A stretch of 64,000 bases of DNA from positions 49,909,550-49,973,549 of the forward strand of contig OV277864.1 in NCBI GenBank assembly GCA_922989275.2, written 5' to 3'. Source of the stretch: Gari tellinella. Taxonomy: Eukaryota > Mollusca > Bivalvia > Cardiida > Psammobiidae. The translations under genes were made by a program, and so were the position numbers. This document shows positions 44,001-47,340 of the stretch, one piece after another. Position 1 is the stretch's first letter. Each line of letters opens with the position of its first letter. Under the pieces are notes generated by a model. The model saw only the letters and a program-made list of their open reading frames with translations. It was not told the DNA's origin and did not search any database.

Positions 44001-46578
44001 TGGAAGTAAAGCAGAATGCGCCTTAAGGAGCATTCTACTTTACTTTCAACCTGCTTTAAGCACTCATCTGTCTTAAAAACGAGAAAAAGGCTATTGGGTA
44101 ATGGGTTAAGAAATGCTTGTGTCAAGGAAGTGAGAAAGTTTGTATAAAATATTTCACTGATAAAAACGTGTAACTGGCAGTTAATCAATGATGTGAGAAC
44201 ATTATTGTTTATAGTTCACAACTTGTATGGTTAACCCTTAGCCCACCGAATAAATTGTCGTCTGCTATATTTCTCGTCTGCTTCAAGTTTCAAAGTGCTT
44301 CAAAGTTGCTCAAAATTGCTGAAAATGTGGTCCGAGTGTCAAACAGCTTGGATCCGGATGAGACGCCGAGTTACTCGGCGTCTCTTCCGGATCCAAGCTG
44401 TTTGCATATGGAGCTATAGTCGTGAGTGGCAGGCTAAGGGTTAAAATTTCCTTTTTACATAAACTACCTTTTTAAGTGCTTAAATACTTTCTTCAAAATA
44501 TAGTCATGATCTGTTGAAAAAATTACCTGTGAAAAATTCCAGTTTCCAATAAAGTCCAGTCCATTTATTACTATTTAGGGTTGATTTTTACAATTTATGG
44601 GTATAGACCTACAAAGCACACAATGTTTACATCGTTTGATTAGGAGCCCTGTCTGGCCTCTGATCTGGCTCGTCACTGTTTGCATATGACAGATGTACTC
44701 TACACAGGTACACAGTTTGTAAGGGTGCAATTGGTTAACCCTTCCTCCACAGAAGCACCCTAGAGCACCTGTACCTACTCATCCATATAGGTGTCAAAAT
44801 TATTTTTTGATGGTGTTCAAAAACTGGTGGCAGCTTAAAGCAAGATGAATGTAAAACAGAAAGCTCCTTAAGGAGCTTTCTGTTTTACATTCATCTTGCT
44901 TAACCCTTTGAACCCTAGTCCCGCATATATGTGTCCTTTTCAAACAGTGTACATGTGAATAGTACACTTGTCCTGTGCAAACAGTGATGACCCAGATCAG
45001 AGGGCTTCTTTCGGAGCCCTCTGATCAGGGTCTTCACTGTTTGTCATAATATCAAGTATTGACAAAAACAACTTTTAAAAGTCAGAAATAGACTAGACTA
45101 AAATAGAAACTGGAATTGTCCTTTTAAAGTTTCAGGGAGGAAAGAGTTAAACATTGAATACAGTTAGATATAGGTGACTTGCACCTCTGGCTATTGAGGA
45201 AAGGGTTAAACAAATTTGAACCCATTGCATCCTTATGAGTTACTGGCCTTTATATACATTTACATACAATATGAACAGCTTCACAATCAGTGTCAAAGTA
45301 TGAATACTGGAGCCCTTAACCCTTCACGCCATAGACTGTTTCTTATATTAAAGATATGTGACCACTTACAGCAGGTTGAAAGTAAATCAGAATGTGTCCT
45401 GAGGCATGTCCTGCCTTACTTTCAGCCTGCTTTAAGCTTCAACCTGGTAGGATATAGAATTCATTACTAAATAAAGTGGAAATTATTTCTTGAGTGGAGG
45501 AAAAAATCTAATGTGTTAAAGGGTGTATCTATGAAGTAATTGGTTAAATCTGTAAGTTTCTGAAAACCAATAACTCGAAGAAGACACATACAGAACTCTA
45601 AGAACAGGAGACAGCTAAATTGCCTGCATTAACTCTTTCCTCCCTGAAACCTAAAATGGGCAATTCTTATTTTCAATTTAGTCTAGTCCATTTTTGACTT
45701 TTTAGGGTTGTTTTTAACAATAAATGTCAAAATGGCAAACAGCGTAGACCCTGATCAGAGGGCTCCTTAATGAGCCATCTGATCAGGGTCTACACTGTTT
45801 GCATAGGACAAGTGTACTCCTCATATGTACACTGTTTGCAAATGATGCATACATGCATGACTAGGGCTCAATGAGTTATGCTACCAGCTGTATTAAATAT
45901 CTATCACTTTAATTTTATAGAGTGGCTTTTACACTTCTCGAATCCGAAGCTTTAGCACGGTCAGGAAGAGATAAGTTTTCAGAGGGATGACTGTACAATA
46001 CAATACAACAATGATGATCATCATTCCTTATACTGAAAGTTATAGTGTGTGCAGGGCTCCAGATAAGAGGGAGTAAACTGAACAAATCCAACATTTTCTC
46101 ACTCATTTGAGCACCAAATCCTATGGTGTTACTACTCATTAGAATCATCTCGAAGAGACGATTCTAATGAGTAGTGACACTGAAGGGTTTGATGCAGAAA
46201 TAAAGATTTTAGTTTTTAAATACTCCCCTTATCTGGAGCCCTAGTATTGGCATTAGGTACATTCATCATTTAACTCTTTCAATTCATGTTGTGACTTACC
46301 AACTTATGTCATCTTATTGTGCATTAATTTATACCATTGTGTAGGCAAATAATTGCTCTGTAAAATGATACATCACACATGCATTTTGCACTTACTATAT
46401 TGAAGTTATTGATCAAGCTTCATTACTTTTTAAAAGGCCCTCATACTTTAGACAGAACAATATTACCCATTTCAATACTTACTACAATACTTACTTCATC
46501 TTTTGGCTCCTCGGCTGTACCGTTATCGATGTAAGACTTGAAGGTCTGGTGAAGGTCAAGGTTGGTGAGGGAGGTCAT
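19265..46578 (-). CDS. MTMR10: Myotubularin-related pseudophosphatase, MTMR10/MTMR12 group; complete 13-exon gene
   Basis: Thirteen exons join with consistent phases and GT/AG borders to 730 residues (human MTMR10 is 777, MTMR12 747). Order: short N-terminus with TFKSYIDNG, GRAM/PH-like domain (about 45-170, with MLPGEKLIGEVESVLKF, GKLCATNFKISFVTADR and DIPLTAIDAIY), then the myotubularin phosphatase-like domain (about 185-500: HDWEEELRRCG, LPQYFVVSSAL, RRIPTWCYTHTNGNSLLRMA, FQALIQKEWV, FLLFLDCVWQM, FEFTETYLTTLWD), and a C-terminal region (FFRWQAPAQILSGG, ITSSFPFSPGP). Where active myotubularins have HCSDGWDR this protein reads QEKNGCDF (396-403): catalytic Cys becomes Glu397 and Arg becomes Phe403, as in the inactive MTMR10-12 members. 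In the family such proteins pair with active myotubularins acting on PtdIns3P and PtdIns(3,5)P2; that role here is inferred. MTMR10 versus MTMR12 is not settled; SSFPFSP favours MTMR10. Introns are packed with hairpin MITEs. Confidence 0.95.
20128..20505. mobile_element. Family B MITE split by a family F insertion (MTMR10-like intron 12)
   Basis: The B left half (ACAGTAAGACCCCTTTACAA, GGCAGGTGGCTACTTAAAC) and right half (CTTGCTTTAAGCTGCCACCT) flank a family F element at about 20222-20417. Confidence 0.65.
20222..20417. mobile_element. Family F pogo-like MITE, nested
   Basis: CGTCAAACTTTGATATCTCC to GAGATATCGAAGTTTAAC with the inner palindrome AAAACGTGGCTTAGCCATGT. Confidence 0.75.
20506..20871. 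other. Intron sequence, nothing recognised
   Basis: AT-rich intron 12 sequence without a named feature. Confidence 0.4.
20872..21472. repeat. Tandem GGTCAAGGTCAAG array, three to four units of about 165-181 bp
   Basis: Units share AATTAGGTCAAGGTCAAG (about 20923, 21088, 21269), AATGGTCCAAGGCAACAACT, and GCTAGACGAAACGGTAAAAT. The whole starts ATGCCCCCAGTGGC and ends GATGCTGGGGGCATAAA, so GGGGGCAT forms short inverted ends. A single-unit relative is at 12190. Confidence 0.75.
21583..21755 (-). CDS. MTMR10: MTMR10-like exon 12
   Basis: 173 nt, enters in phase 1 and leaves in phase 0 (GTGAGT donor at 21582). It encodes KNGCDFSCLIASIVQILLDP, then TGFQALIQKEWVRMGH and LGLVGKGESEQ. Its first residues complete the dead active-site loop. 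Confidence 0.95.
21760..22070. repeat. Degenerate minisatellite (ATGAAATTGACAGTRTAAT)
   Basis: Short units such as ATGAGATTGACAGTCGAATA, GTGAAACTTGACAGTGTAAT and ATGAAATTGACTGTATAATA recur every 30-45 bases. Confidence 0.6.
22085..22230. repeat. Minisatellite GGGTACGAAATGACCAAGAT
   Basis: GGGTACGAAATGACC occurs three times and related GGTACRATTTGG motifs between them. Confidence 0.7.
22256..22526. mobile_element. Family G shell with family C hairpin inside
   Basis: The outer arms CAGATTTTTTCCTATATC and AATATCTTAGGATTTATATT match family G. The centre is a C core (ACAGTTTAGATCCAGAACAG and complement) ending GAAAGGGTTAAAGGTATAAT. Confidence 0.65.
22576..22725 (-). CDS. MTMR10: MTMR10-like exon 11
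   Basis: 150 nt, phase 1 to 1. It encodes DTEREFVVQDVAWYSSLDDS and continues to KWLQYVAQCLKVSQEAVNVI and EKRRSVVIQ. The donor is GTTTGC, weaker than the others but fixed by the protein match across the junction. Confidence 0.93.
22781..22961. mobile_element. Family A partial
   Basis: The right half of family A: CTTCAACCTGCTTTGAG, ATAGAAATCGTTTCTTATGG, and GGCGTAAAAAGGTGTATTTA before GGGGTACTGTGTT. Confidence 0.65.
22990..23120 (-). CDS. MTMR10: MTMR10-like exon 10
   Basis: 131 nt, phase 2 to 1, GTAGGG donor. It encodes MLDSIKVAGKHQNTPVVVDL, then AEDFITCKDIQESFSKLTKL and CMS. Confidence 0.94.
23173..23412. mobile_element. Family A partial followed by a family B hairpin
   Basis: An A right part with core AGCAACCTGAAAGCCAAGCA and complement (to about 23312) and then a B core AAGTAAGATGAAAGTATAAC / TTACTTTTTCATCTTTCTTG. 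Confidence 0.65.
23451..23644. mobile_element. Family E MITE, damaged
   Basis: GGGCTCCAGATAAGAGGGAG to CCCTTATCTGAAACTC; the central palindrome is partly deleted and AAATAAAGATTTTAGTTTTG is duplicated. Confidence 0.7.
23714..23911. mobile_element. Family C full-length reference copy
   Basis: TTAACCCTTAGCCTGCCACTC to GGCGGGCTAAGGGTTAA with a perfect core GCTTGGATCCGGATGAGACG, CCGAGTAACTCGG and complement. It is nearly identical, in opposite orientation, to the copies at 43671 and 44231. Confidence 0.9.
23912..24299. other. Intron sequence, nothing recognised
   Basis: AT-rich intron 9 sequence. Confidence 0.4.
24300..24610. repeat. Minisatellite AGTCTGAAATCACA
   Basis: About ten spaced copies of AGTCTGARRTCACA with 15-35 base spacing, for example GTAGTCTGAAATCACAA, ACAGTCTGAAGTCACA and GTAGTCTGAGGTCATA. 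Confidence 0.75.
24788..25010. mobile_element. Family A hairpin MITE
   Basis: TTAACCCATTTACTCCATAT to TATGGAGTAATGGGCTGA; core AAAGCAGGCTGATGTAAAGC and complement. Confidence 0.8.
25067..25308. mobile_element. Family D variant (CTCTTTCAACA ends)
   Basis: TTAACTCTTTCAACACCATG to GTTGAAAGTGTTAA; core AACAGTGTAGACCCAAATTA and complement. Confidence 0.75.
25510..25762. mobile_element. Family D hairpin MITE, near-perfect
   Basis: CATTATCCCCTGAAACTTCC to GGGCTCAGTGAGTTTAA with core ACAGTGAAGTACCTGATCAG and complement at 25620-25683. Confidence 0.8.
25835..25920. repeat. ACCAATCAAATGCTTGAGAA repeat fragment
   Basis: CTGACCAATCAAATGCTTGA, CAGACTCTCTCAAACTC and TTTATAACCTTGGGCC match the inverted block at 34610-34880. 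Confidence 0.6.
26014..27294. mobile_element. Pogo/Tigger-like element containing family A and a further insertion
   Basis: ACAGTGAAACCCCTCTAAACC at the left and GGTTTAGAGGGGTTTCACTGT at the right are inverted, with TAT/ATA outside. Subterminal repeats of CCGGTTTAGAGG occur on both sides. No transposase is seen. Inside lies a family A copy (26100-27200) which is itself split by a 0.9 kb insertion. Confidence 0.8.
26155..27071. mobile_element. 0.9 kb AT-rich insertion at the centre of a family A hairpin
   Basis: The family A core GCAGAATGCGCCTTAA | CCTTAAGGCGCATTCTGC is split at its exact centre, with CCTTAA present on both sides (26149-26154, 27072-27077). The insert starts GGGGGTAGGTGCACC and ends GACAGGCCGACAT. 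It is AT-rich, non-coding in all frames, and unlike anything else in the window. TTAA in the duplication hints at a piggyBac/Kolobok-type insertion, but clear inverted ends are lacking. Confidence 0.7.
27435..27685. mobile_element. Family A hairpin MITE
   Basis: TTAACCCTTTCCCCCATAGA to TGAGGTAAAGGGTTAA with core AAAGCAGGCTGGAAGTAAAG and complement. Very similar to 47495-47746 (both read TACCCTCATGAACAATTACC). Confidence 0.85.
27726..27919. mobile_element. Family B pogo-like MITE
   Basis: ACAGTAAAAACCCTCTATCA to TATAGAGGGGGTTTACTGT; core GACAGGTGGTTGCTTTAAGT and complement. Confidence 0.8.
28003..28161. mobile_element. Family A partial with perfect core
   Basis: GAAAGTAAAGCAGAATGCAC, CTTAAGG and complement, then TCTTCAAAACTAGAAACAGG and GGTAATGGGTT. 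The left terminus is missing. Confidence 0.75.
28290..28375. repeat. Family D core fragment
   Basis: GTAATGTAAACCCAGATCAG ... AGGTCTACACTGTCTG retains only the outer arms. Confidence 0.4.
28447..28615. mobile_element. Family A, compact 170 bp form
   Basis: TTAACCCATTATCCCATAGCC to TGAGGTAATCGGTTAA. The AT-rich subterminal part is absent on both sides, so the ends lie close to the hairpin arms. Confidence 0.8.
28798..28999. mobile_element. Family B MITE
   Basis: CTATTACAACAACTAAATTG to TAATAGAGAGGTTTTACCA, core GACAGGTGCCTGCTTAAAGC and complement. Confidence 0.75.
29317..29559. mobile_element. Family D variant (CTCTTTCAACA ends)
   Basis: TTAACTCTTTCAACACTAAT to GTGTTGGAAAAGTTAA; core GCGTGTAGACCCTGACCAGA and complement. 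Confidence 0.75.
29770..29972. mobile_element. Family B pogo-like MITE, well preserved
   Basis: ACAGTAAAACCTCTCTATAA to TAATAGACAGGTTTTACTGT, with TA before and after. Core GGCAGGTGGCTGCCTAAAGC and complement. Confidence 0.85.
29973..30486. other. MTMR10-like intron 9, nothing clear
   Basis: AT-rich; a short D-like fragment (CCTGATCAGGCATGG, GGGTCTACACTGTTTGCA) lies at about 30378-30425. Confidence 0.4.
30487..30575 (-). CDS. MTMR10: MTMR10-like exon 9 (short)
   Basis: 89 nt, from a GTTGTAG acceptor to a GTAAGG donor (30486-30481), phase 0 to 2. It encodes TWCYTHTNGNSLLRMAGLDE and NTAQANLQQ. The stretch WCYTHTNGNSLLRMA matches the family's WCWSHSNGSALVRMA, and the exon fits the phases of both neighbours. 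It has no ORF of its own long enough to be called without homology. Confidence 0.92.
30633..30690. repeat. Family E left-end fragment
   Basis: CAGGGCTCCAGATAAGAGGG and CCAACATTTTCTCACTTC, then truncated. Confidence 0.6.
30780..31029. mobile_element. Family A hairpin MITE
   Basis: CCCTTTACTCCCTAGCCTG to GGGGTAATCAGTTAA; core AAGCAGGTTGAAAATAAAGT and complement with CCTTATAGG at the centre. Confidence 0.8.
31114..31201 (-). CDS. MTMR10: MTMR10-like exon 8
   Basis: 88 nt, phase 2 to 0, donor GTAAGT. It encodes LPQYFVVSSALFNSDLNKAA and PQFYSRRIP, matching LPEYIVVPSSL...RRMP of vertebrate homologues. Confidence 0.94.
31202..31790. other. MTMR10-like intron 7, nothing recognised
   Basis: No named repeat; a short CTGCTGCCTACCCAAGATGC-type block near 31615 is unassigned. 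Confidence 0.4.
31791..31900. mobile_element. Family F fragment
   Basis: ACAGTCGAAACTCTTATC, ATTTCAAAGTTAAAACGTGG and ATGTTTGACTTCAGAGAGAC; half of the palindrome is deleted. Confidence 0.6.
31963..32062. repeat. Family B-like hairpin, GCAGGATA variant
   Basis: TGCAGGATACAAATAATACA, AGCTCCTGTAAGAGCT and complement, then ACCACCTGTCTTTC. Confidence 0.6.
32084..32508. mobile_element. Two family A copies, partly merged
   Basis: The first begins CACTTAACCGCCATAAATAC and is cut at about 32265, where TTAACCCATTTCCCCATAGC starts the second. The second ends near 32460 (GGGATAACAGTTTAA), followed by a further A right end with GGTGTAAAGGGTTAA at 32508. Confidence 0.6.
32563..32692 (-). CDS. MTMR10: MTMR10-like exon 7
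   Basis: 130 nt, phase 1 to 2, GTAGGT donor. It encodes RRFLVQTPLFDSIHDWEEEL and RRCGCEKKWRVSDVNISYDM, matching FDxxxDWxxELxRTG...WRVS of the family. Confidence 0.94.
33177..33324 (-). CDS. MTMR10: MTMR10-like exon 6
   Basis: 148 nt, phase 0 to 1, GTAAGC donor. It encodes DFRIHTYGFKFTPKNQNKQF then INVIVHHAFATKDTLLFSNE and YGKHVVKGA, the end of the GRAM/PH-like domain. Confidence 0.94.
33437..33520. repeat. Pogo-like end fragment
   Basis: ACAGTATAACCTCTGTTATCC with CGACACCCC and GGTGTCGGTTAACGG nearby resembles a Tigger/pogo terminus; no opposite end is found. Confidence 0.45.
33815..34061. mobile_element. Family A hairpin MITE
   Basis: TTAATTCATAGATACACATT to AGGGTGAGGGGCTTAA; core AAAGCAGGCTGAAGGTAAAA and complement. 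Confidence 0.75.
34122..34204 (-). CDS. MTMR10: MTMR10-like exon 5
   Basis: 83 nt, phase 1 to 0, GTAGGT donor. It encodes TSSGKRKRLSQGMTTSSQTK and TLEIHCK, matching the family's basic loop before the IxCKDFRI motif. Confidence 0.92.
34355..34485. mobile_element. Family B remnant
   Basis: ATGTGACTGCTTTGTCCAGA, AAGCTCCTACATGAGCTT and CATTCTGTCATAAGCTGC form a diverged B hairpin. Confidence 0.55.
34497..34880. repeat. Family E remnant with an inserted GAGTTGAGTCTG inverted repeat
   Basis: E ends (GAGCTCCAGATAAGGGGAG at 34497 and TTTATCTGGAGGC near 34731) surround blocks TTTGAGTTGAGTCTGC / CTCAGACTCAACTCAAATT and TCAAGCATTTGATTAGTCAG / TGACCAATCAAATACTTG. The same blocks recur up to 34880. Confidence 0.5.
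34860..34945. repeat. Family B right half
   Basis: CACCTTGCTTTAAGCAGCTA, CCTGCCTTAAACACCAA and TTAGTGGTTGTTATAGAG. Confidence 0.55.
34991..35066 (-). CDS. MTMR10: MTMR10-like exon 4
   Basis: 76 nt, phase 0 to 1, GTAAGT donor. It encodes PGKRQRNKLLDEGDIPLTAI and DAIYQ, matching LLGEHDVPLTCIEQI of MTMR10. Confidence 0.92.
35132..35783. other. MTMR10-like intron 3, nothing recognised
   Basis: AT-rich intron sequence with a poly-T run near 35162; no repeat family named. Confidence 0.4.
35784..35983. mobile_element. Family B pogo-like MITE
   Basis: ACAGTAAAATCTCTTTATTA to AAGAGGGGTTTTGCTGT; core GACAGGTGACTGCTTAAAGC and complement. Confidence 0.8.
36021..36257. mobile_element. Family A MITE, diverged core
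   Basis: CCCTTTACTCCAGAGATACA to GCTATGAGTAAAGGGTTA; core GCAGGCTGAAAGTAAACAAG and complement. Confidence 0.7.
36334..36546. mobile_element. Family C MITE
   Basis: TTAACCCTTTCACTCTCAATG to GCTGTGAAGGGGTAAAA; core AACAGTTTGGGCCCTGATCA and complement, with the C tail AAATCTAACTTTGAAACGTG. Confidence 0.75.
36728..36976. mobile_element. Family D MITE inserted in a family A fragment
   Basis: TTAACCCTTTGAACCCTAGTC to GGGAGGAAAGAGTAAA; core AACAGTGAAGGCCCAGATCA and complement. It follows directly on an A left end (CATTCCCCATTAGCCTATTT). Confidence 0.75.
37062..37390. mobile_element. Family A nested in family A
   Basis: The outer A fragment (TTAACACTTTACTCCATAGC, GACAGATGTCTACTTAA) is interrupted by an inner A at 37113-37369 (CTTCCCTCATGGAAGCGCC to TGAGGTAATGGGTTAA). 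The remainder ATGGAGTAAAGGGTTT follows. Confidence 0.7.
37701..37893. mobile_element. Family E hAT-like MITE
   Basis: CAGGGCTCCAGATAAGAGGG to CCCCTTATCTGGAGCTC with the central palindrome GTGTCTCAAAGAGACGA. Confidence 0.8.
38154..38360. mobile_element. Family B pogo-like MITE, well preserved
   Basis: ACAGTACAACCTCTCTATTA to TATAGAGGTTTTACAGTA; core GACAGGTGACAGATTCAAGC, AGCTCCTACAGGAGCT and complement. Confidence 0.85.
38385..38515. repeat. Family E remnant
   Basis: TTATTAGAATCATCTAAAAG / GATTCTAATAAGT and TTTACTCCCTCTAACACGGA. Confidence 0.5.
38690..38770. repeat. Family C core fragment
   Basis: TCAAACAGTTTGGATCTTGA ... TCTCATCTGGATCCAATATG. Confidence 0.6.
38779..39151. mobile_element. 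Family E MITE split by a family F insertion
   Basis: E begins CTGGGCTTCAGATAAGGTGA, is interrupted from 38803 to 38979, and resumes TTTTCAAAAACTAAATTC through its central palindrome to TCGGAAGCCCTG. Confidence 0.75.
38803..38979. mobile_element. Family F pogo-like MITE, nested, well preserved
   Basis: ACAGTCGAACTTCGATATCT, CGAACTCGCTTAACTCG to CGAGATATCGAAGTTCGACTGT-type right end. TA precedes it. This is the best family F copy. Confidence 0.85.
39413..39738. mobile_element. Family A MITE, long form
   Basis: TTAACCAATTCCCCACTCCC to GAAGTAATAGATTAA; core AAGCAGGCTGAAACTAAAGC and complement; an expanded AT-rich left arm. Confidence 0.75.
39755..39972. mobile_element. Family B pogo-like MITE inside a family A end
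   Basis: ACAGTAAAACATCTCTATTA to TAGTGAGGTTTTACTGT; core GACAGGTGCCTGCTTACGGC and complement. An A start (TTAACCCATTACTCCATAAG) precedes it and stops at its boundary. Confidence 0.75.
40155..40396. mobile_element. Family H fold-back element, second copy
   Basis: GGGGCCTGTTTCATAAAACT to AGTTTTATAAAATGGGCC, with TACAACAAATGTTGTAGTA and GTGACATCTCTTTGGAATCG / complement inside. Same plan as 11175-11417. No clear flanking repeat. Confidence 0.75.
40506..40742. mobile_element. Family A hairpin MITE, perfect core
   Basis: CCCCATTACCCCATATATGC to TGGGATAAAGTGATAA; core AAGCAGGCTGAAAGTAAAGC, GAATGTGCCTTAAGGCACAT and complement. Confidence 0.8.
40743..41071. other. MTMR10-like intron 3, 5' part, nothing recognised
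   Basis: No repeat family seen; ends at the exon 3 donor. Confidence 0.4.
41072..41211 (-). CDS. MTMR10: MTMR10-like exon 3
   Basis: 140 nt, phase 1 to 0, GTAGGT donor. It encodes EKLIGEVESVLKFTPYSEGR and QGMLGKLCATNFKISFVTAD, RSSYEM: the core of the GRAM domain. Confidence 0.95.
41241..41416. mobile_element. Family E MITE, centre deleted
   Basis: AGGCTCCAGATAAAGGTCCT to TGTTATCTGGAGCCCT; half of the central palindrome is lost after GAATTGTCTCTTAGAG. Confidence 0.7.
41635..41781. mobile_element. Family A partial
   Basis: Core AAGCAGGCTGAAGGTAAAGC and complement, right end GGGCAATGGGTTA; left end missing. Confidence 0.7.
41823..41892 (-). CDS. MTMR10: MTMR10-like exon 2
   Basis: 70 nt, phase 0 to 1, GTAGGA donor. 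It encodes SDEHIEEKASEFYDMDLNPG and MLP, leading into the LLPGE-type motif of the family. Confidence 0.9.
41938..42115. mobile_element. Family E MITE
   Basis: GAGCTCCAGATATGGTGAG to CTCTTATCTGGAGCCCTG; central palindrome TTGTCTCTTCAAGACAA. Confidence 0.75.
42190..42375. repeat. Family D and family B remnants
   Basis: ATACAGTGCAGACTCTCTTC ... ATCAGAGTCTACACTGTTTG (D) and AAAGCAAAGCAGAGAGGTCC ... TTTCTTCTTGCTTTCAGC (B). Confidence 0.5.
42376..42603. mobile_element. Family A hairpin MITE
   Basis: TTAACCCTTTACCCCATAGAA to TCAGGTAAAGGGTTAA; perfect core AAGCAGGCTGAAAGTAAAGC and complement with GCGCCCTCAGGCGC. Confidence 0.85.
42604..42774. mobile_element. hAT-like MITE (TAGGTGTAACAATATGG)
   Basis: TAGGTGTAACAATATGGTGA and TTGCAATATATTGC at the left; GCAATTTAACAATATATTGC and TATTTCACCCCTA at the right. 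Imperfect inverted ends of about 40 bp. Confidence 0.5.
43028..43240. mobile_element. Family C MITE, subfamily with TGCTGTTCTAAAAATAG
   Basis: TTTGAATGCTGGGTATTT to GAGGAAAGTGTTAA; perfect core AACAGTTTGGATTCTGTTGA, GACGCCGCATAATGCGGCGTC and complement. Confidence 0.8.
43288..43499. mobile_element. Family C MITE, same subfamily, opposite orientation
   Basis: TTAACTCTTAGCATGCTAGC to CCAGCATGGAAAGAGTTTA; core AACAGTTTGGATCCTGATGA and complement. Confidence 0.8.
43671..43882. mobile_element. Family C full-length young copy 1
   Basis: TTAACCCTTAGCCCGCCAAAT to GGCAGGCTAAGGGTTAA. Almost identical to 44231-44444 and, inverted, to 23714-23911. The TTAA at its right end is shared with the next family A element. 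Confidence 0.9.
43879..44107. mobile_element. Family A hairpin MITE
   Basis: TTAATACACCTATTTGGGCC to GGGTAATGGGTTAA; core AAACAGGCTGGAAGTAAAGC and complement. It abuts the family C copy. Confidence 0.75.
44231..44444. mobile_element. Family C full-length young copy 2
   Basis: TTAACCCTTAGCCCACCGAAT to GGCAGGCTAAGGGTTAA; core GCTTGGATCCGGATGAGACG, CCGAGTTACTCGG and complement. Confidence 0.9.
44520..44738. mobile_element. Family D MITE, core decayed
   Basis: AAAAATTCCAGTTTCCAATA, CTATTTAGGGTTGATTTTT, then TCGTCACTGTTTGCATATGA and ending GGTGCAATTGGTTAA. Confidence 0.6.
44815..44903. mobile_element. Family B hairpin core, cut by family D
   Basis: GGTGGCAGCTTAAAGCAAGA, AAGCTCCTTAAGGAGCTT and complement, ending CATCTTGCTTAA where family D starts. 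Confidence 0.75.
44900..45150. mobile_element. Family D hairpin MITE at TTAA of family B
   Basis: TTAACCCTTTGAACCCTAGTC to GGGAGGAAAGAGTTAA; core AAACAGTGATGACCCAGATC and complement. Closely similar to 36728-36976. Confidence 0.8.
45316..45546. mobile_element. Family A MITE
   Basis: TTAACCCTTCACGCCATAGAC to GAAGTAATTGGTTAA; core AGCAGGTTGAAAGTAAATCA and complement. Confidence 0.75.
45629..45878. mobile_element. Family D hairpin MITE
   Basis: TTAACTCTTTCCTCCCTGAAA to GGGCTCAATGAGTTA; core ACAGCGTAGACCCTGATCAG and complement. Confidence 0.8.
46052..46243. mobile_element. Family E hAT-like MITE
   Basis: CAGGGCTCCAGATAAGAGGG to CTTATCTGGAGCCCTA; central palindrome TCATCTCGAAGAGACGA. Confidence 0.85.
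46495..46578 (-). CDS. MTMR10: MTMR10-like exon 1 (Met start, 28 codons)
   Basis: ATG at 46578; encodes MTSLTNLDLHQ then TFKSYIDNGTAEEPKDE; phase 0 at a GTAAGT donor (46494-46489). The TFKSY motif matches TFRSY near the N-terminus of MTMR10. An acceptor-like CTTCACCAG lies directly before TFKSY (exon form 46495-46545), allowing an upstream first exon at 49729-49752 instead, which would also be in phase. Confidence 0.8.
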
Positions 46579-46703
46579 ACAGAAGGAAGCGATAGGTCAA
46601 GGTTACATCAAGGCACAGGAAGGTTAGCATGAAAAGAAACATTAGTTCACAAATTGGGTCAGCTAGTTCAATGGAATTTCAGTACATCTACTCAAAAATC
46701 AAT

Positions 46704-46893
46704 AGGGCTCCAGATAAGATAGAGTAAATTGAACAAAAACATTTTCTCACTCATTCAAGCACCAAACCGTATGATGTCACAACTCGTTAGAATTGTCTCT
46801 TTGAGACGATTCTAATGAGTAGTGACAACATAGGGTTTAATAAAGAGATAAAGATTTTAGTTTTTGAAATACCCCCCTTATCTGAAGCTCTGC
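46704..46893. mobile_element. Family E MITE
   Basis: AGGGCTCCAGATAAGATAGA to CCCCTTATCTGAAGCTCT; central palindrome TTGTCTCTTTGAGACGA. Confidence 0.8.
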
Positions 46894-47047
46894 TCAGAAT
46901 AAGAGGGTTATTTCCAAAGCTCAACTCCTTATGTCTGTCCAAACTCTATGGTATGACTTATAGAACTTATCAGATTCCTCTCTTTAAGACAATTCCAGTG
47001 GTCAAAACTTCCACTCCTGCTTTTTTACCTTCTTTGTCAACAGTTTT

Positions 47048-47240
47048 CAGGACTCCAGATAAGGGGGGTATTTCAAAAAATAAAATCTTTAATTCTGCAT
47101 CAAACCCTATGGTTTCACTACTCATTAGAATCGTCTCGAATAGACGATTTTAATGAGTAGTTACACCATATGATTTGGTGCTCAATTAAGAGAGAAACTG
47201 CTTGATTTGTTCAGTTTACTCCCTCTTATCTGGAGCCCTG
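47048..47240. mobile_element. Family E hAT-like MITE with 6 bp target repeat
   Basis: CAGGACTCCAGATAAGGGGG to CTCTTATCTGGAGCCCTG. AGTTTT flanks both ends (47042-47047, 47241-47246). Confidence 0.85.
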
Positions 47241-47340
47241 AGTTTTGTGCAGAGTGAGTAAGTTTTTTGGTTTGCCTTCATCCTCTTTTATGTATGAAGA
47301 GTGACACATTTCAGAATCTTGGGTCCCTGAATTCTTATGA

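Noticed and set aside
43028..44444. Regularly spaced palindromes suggesting a CRISPR-like array
   Set aside because: The spacing is irregular, each palindrome has its own TTAA-ended transposon flanks, and the DNA is eukaryotic.
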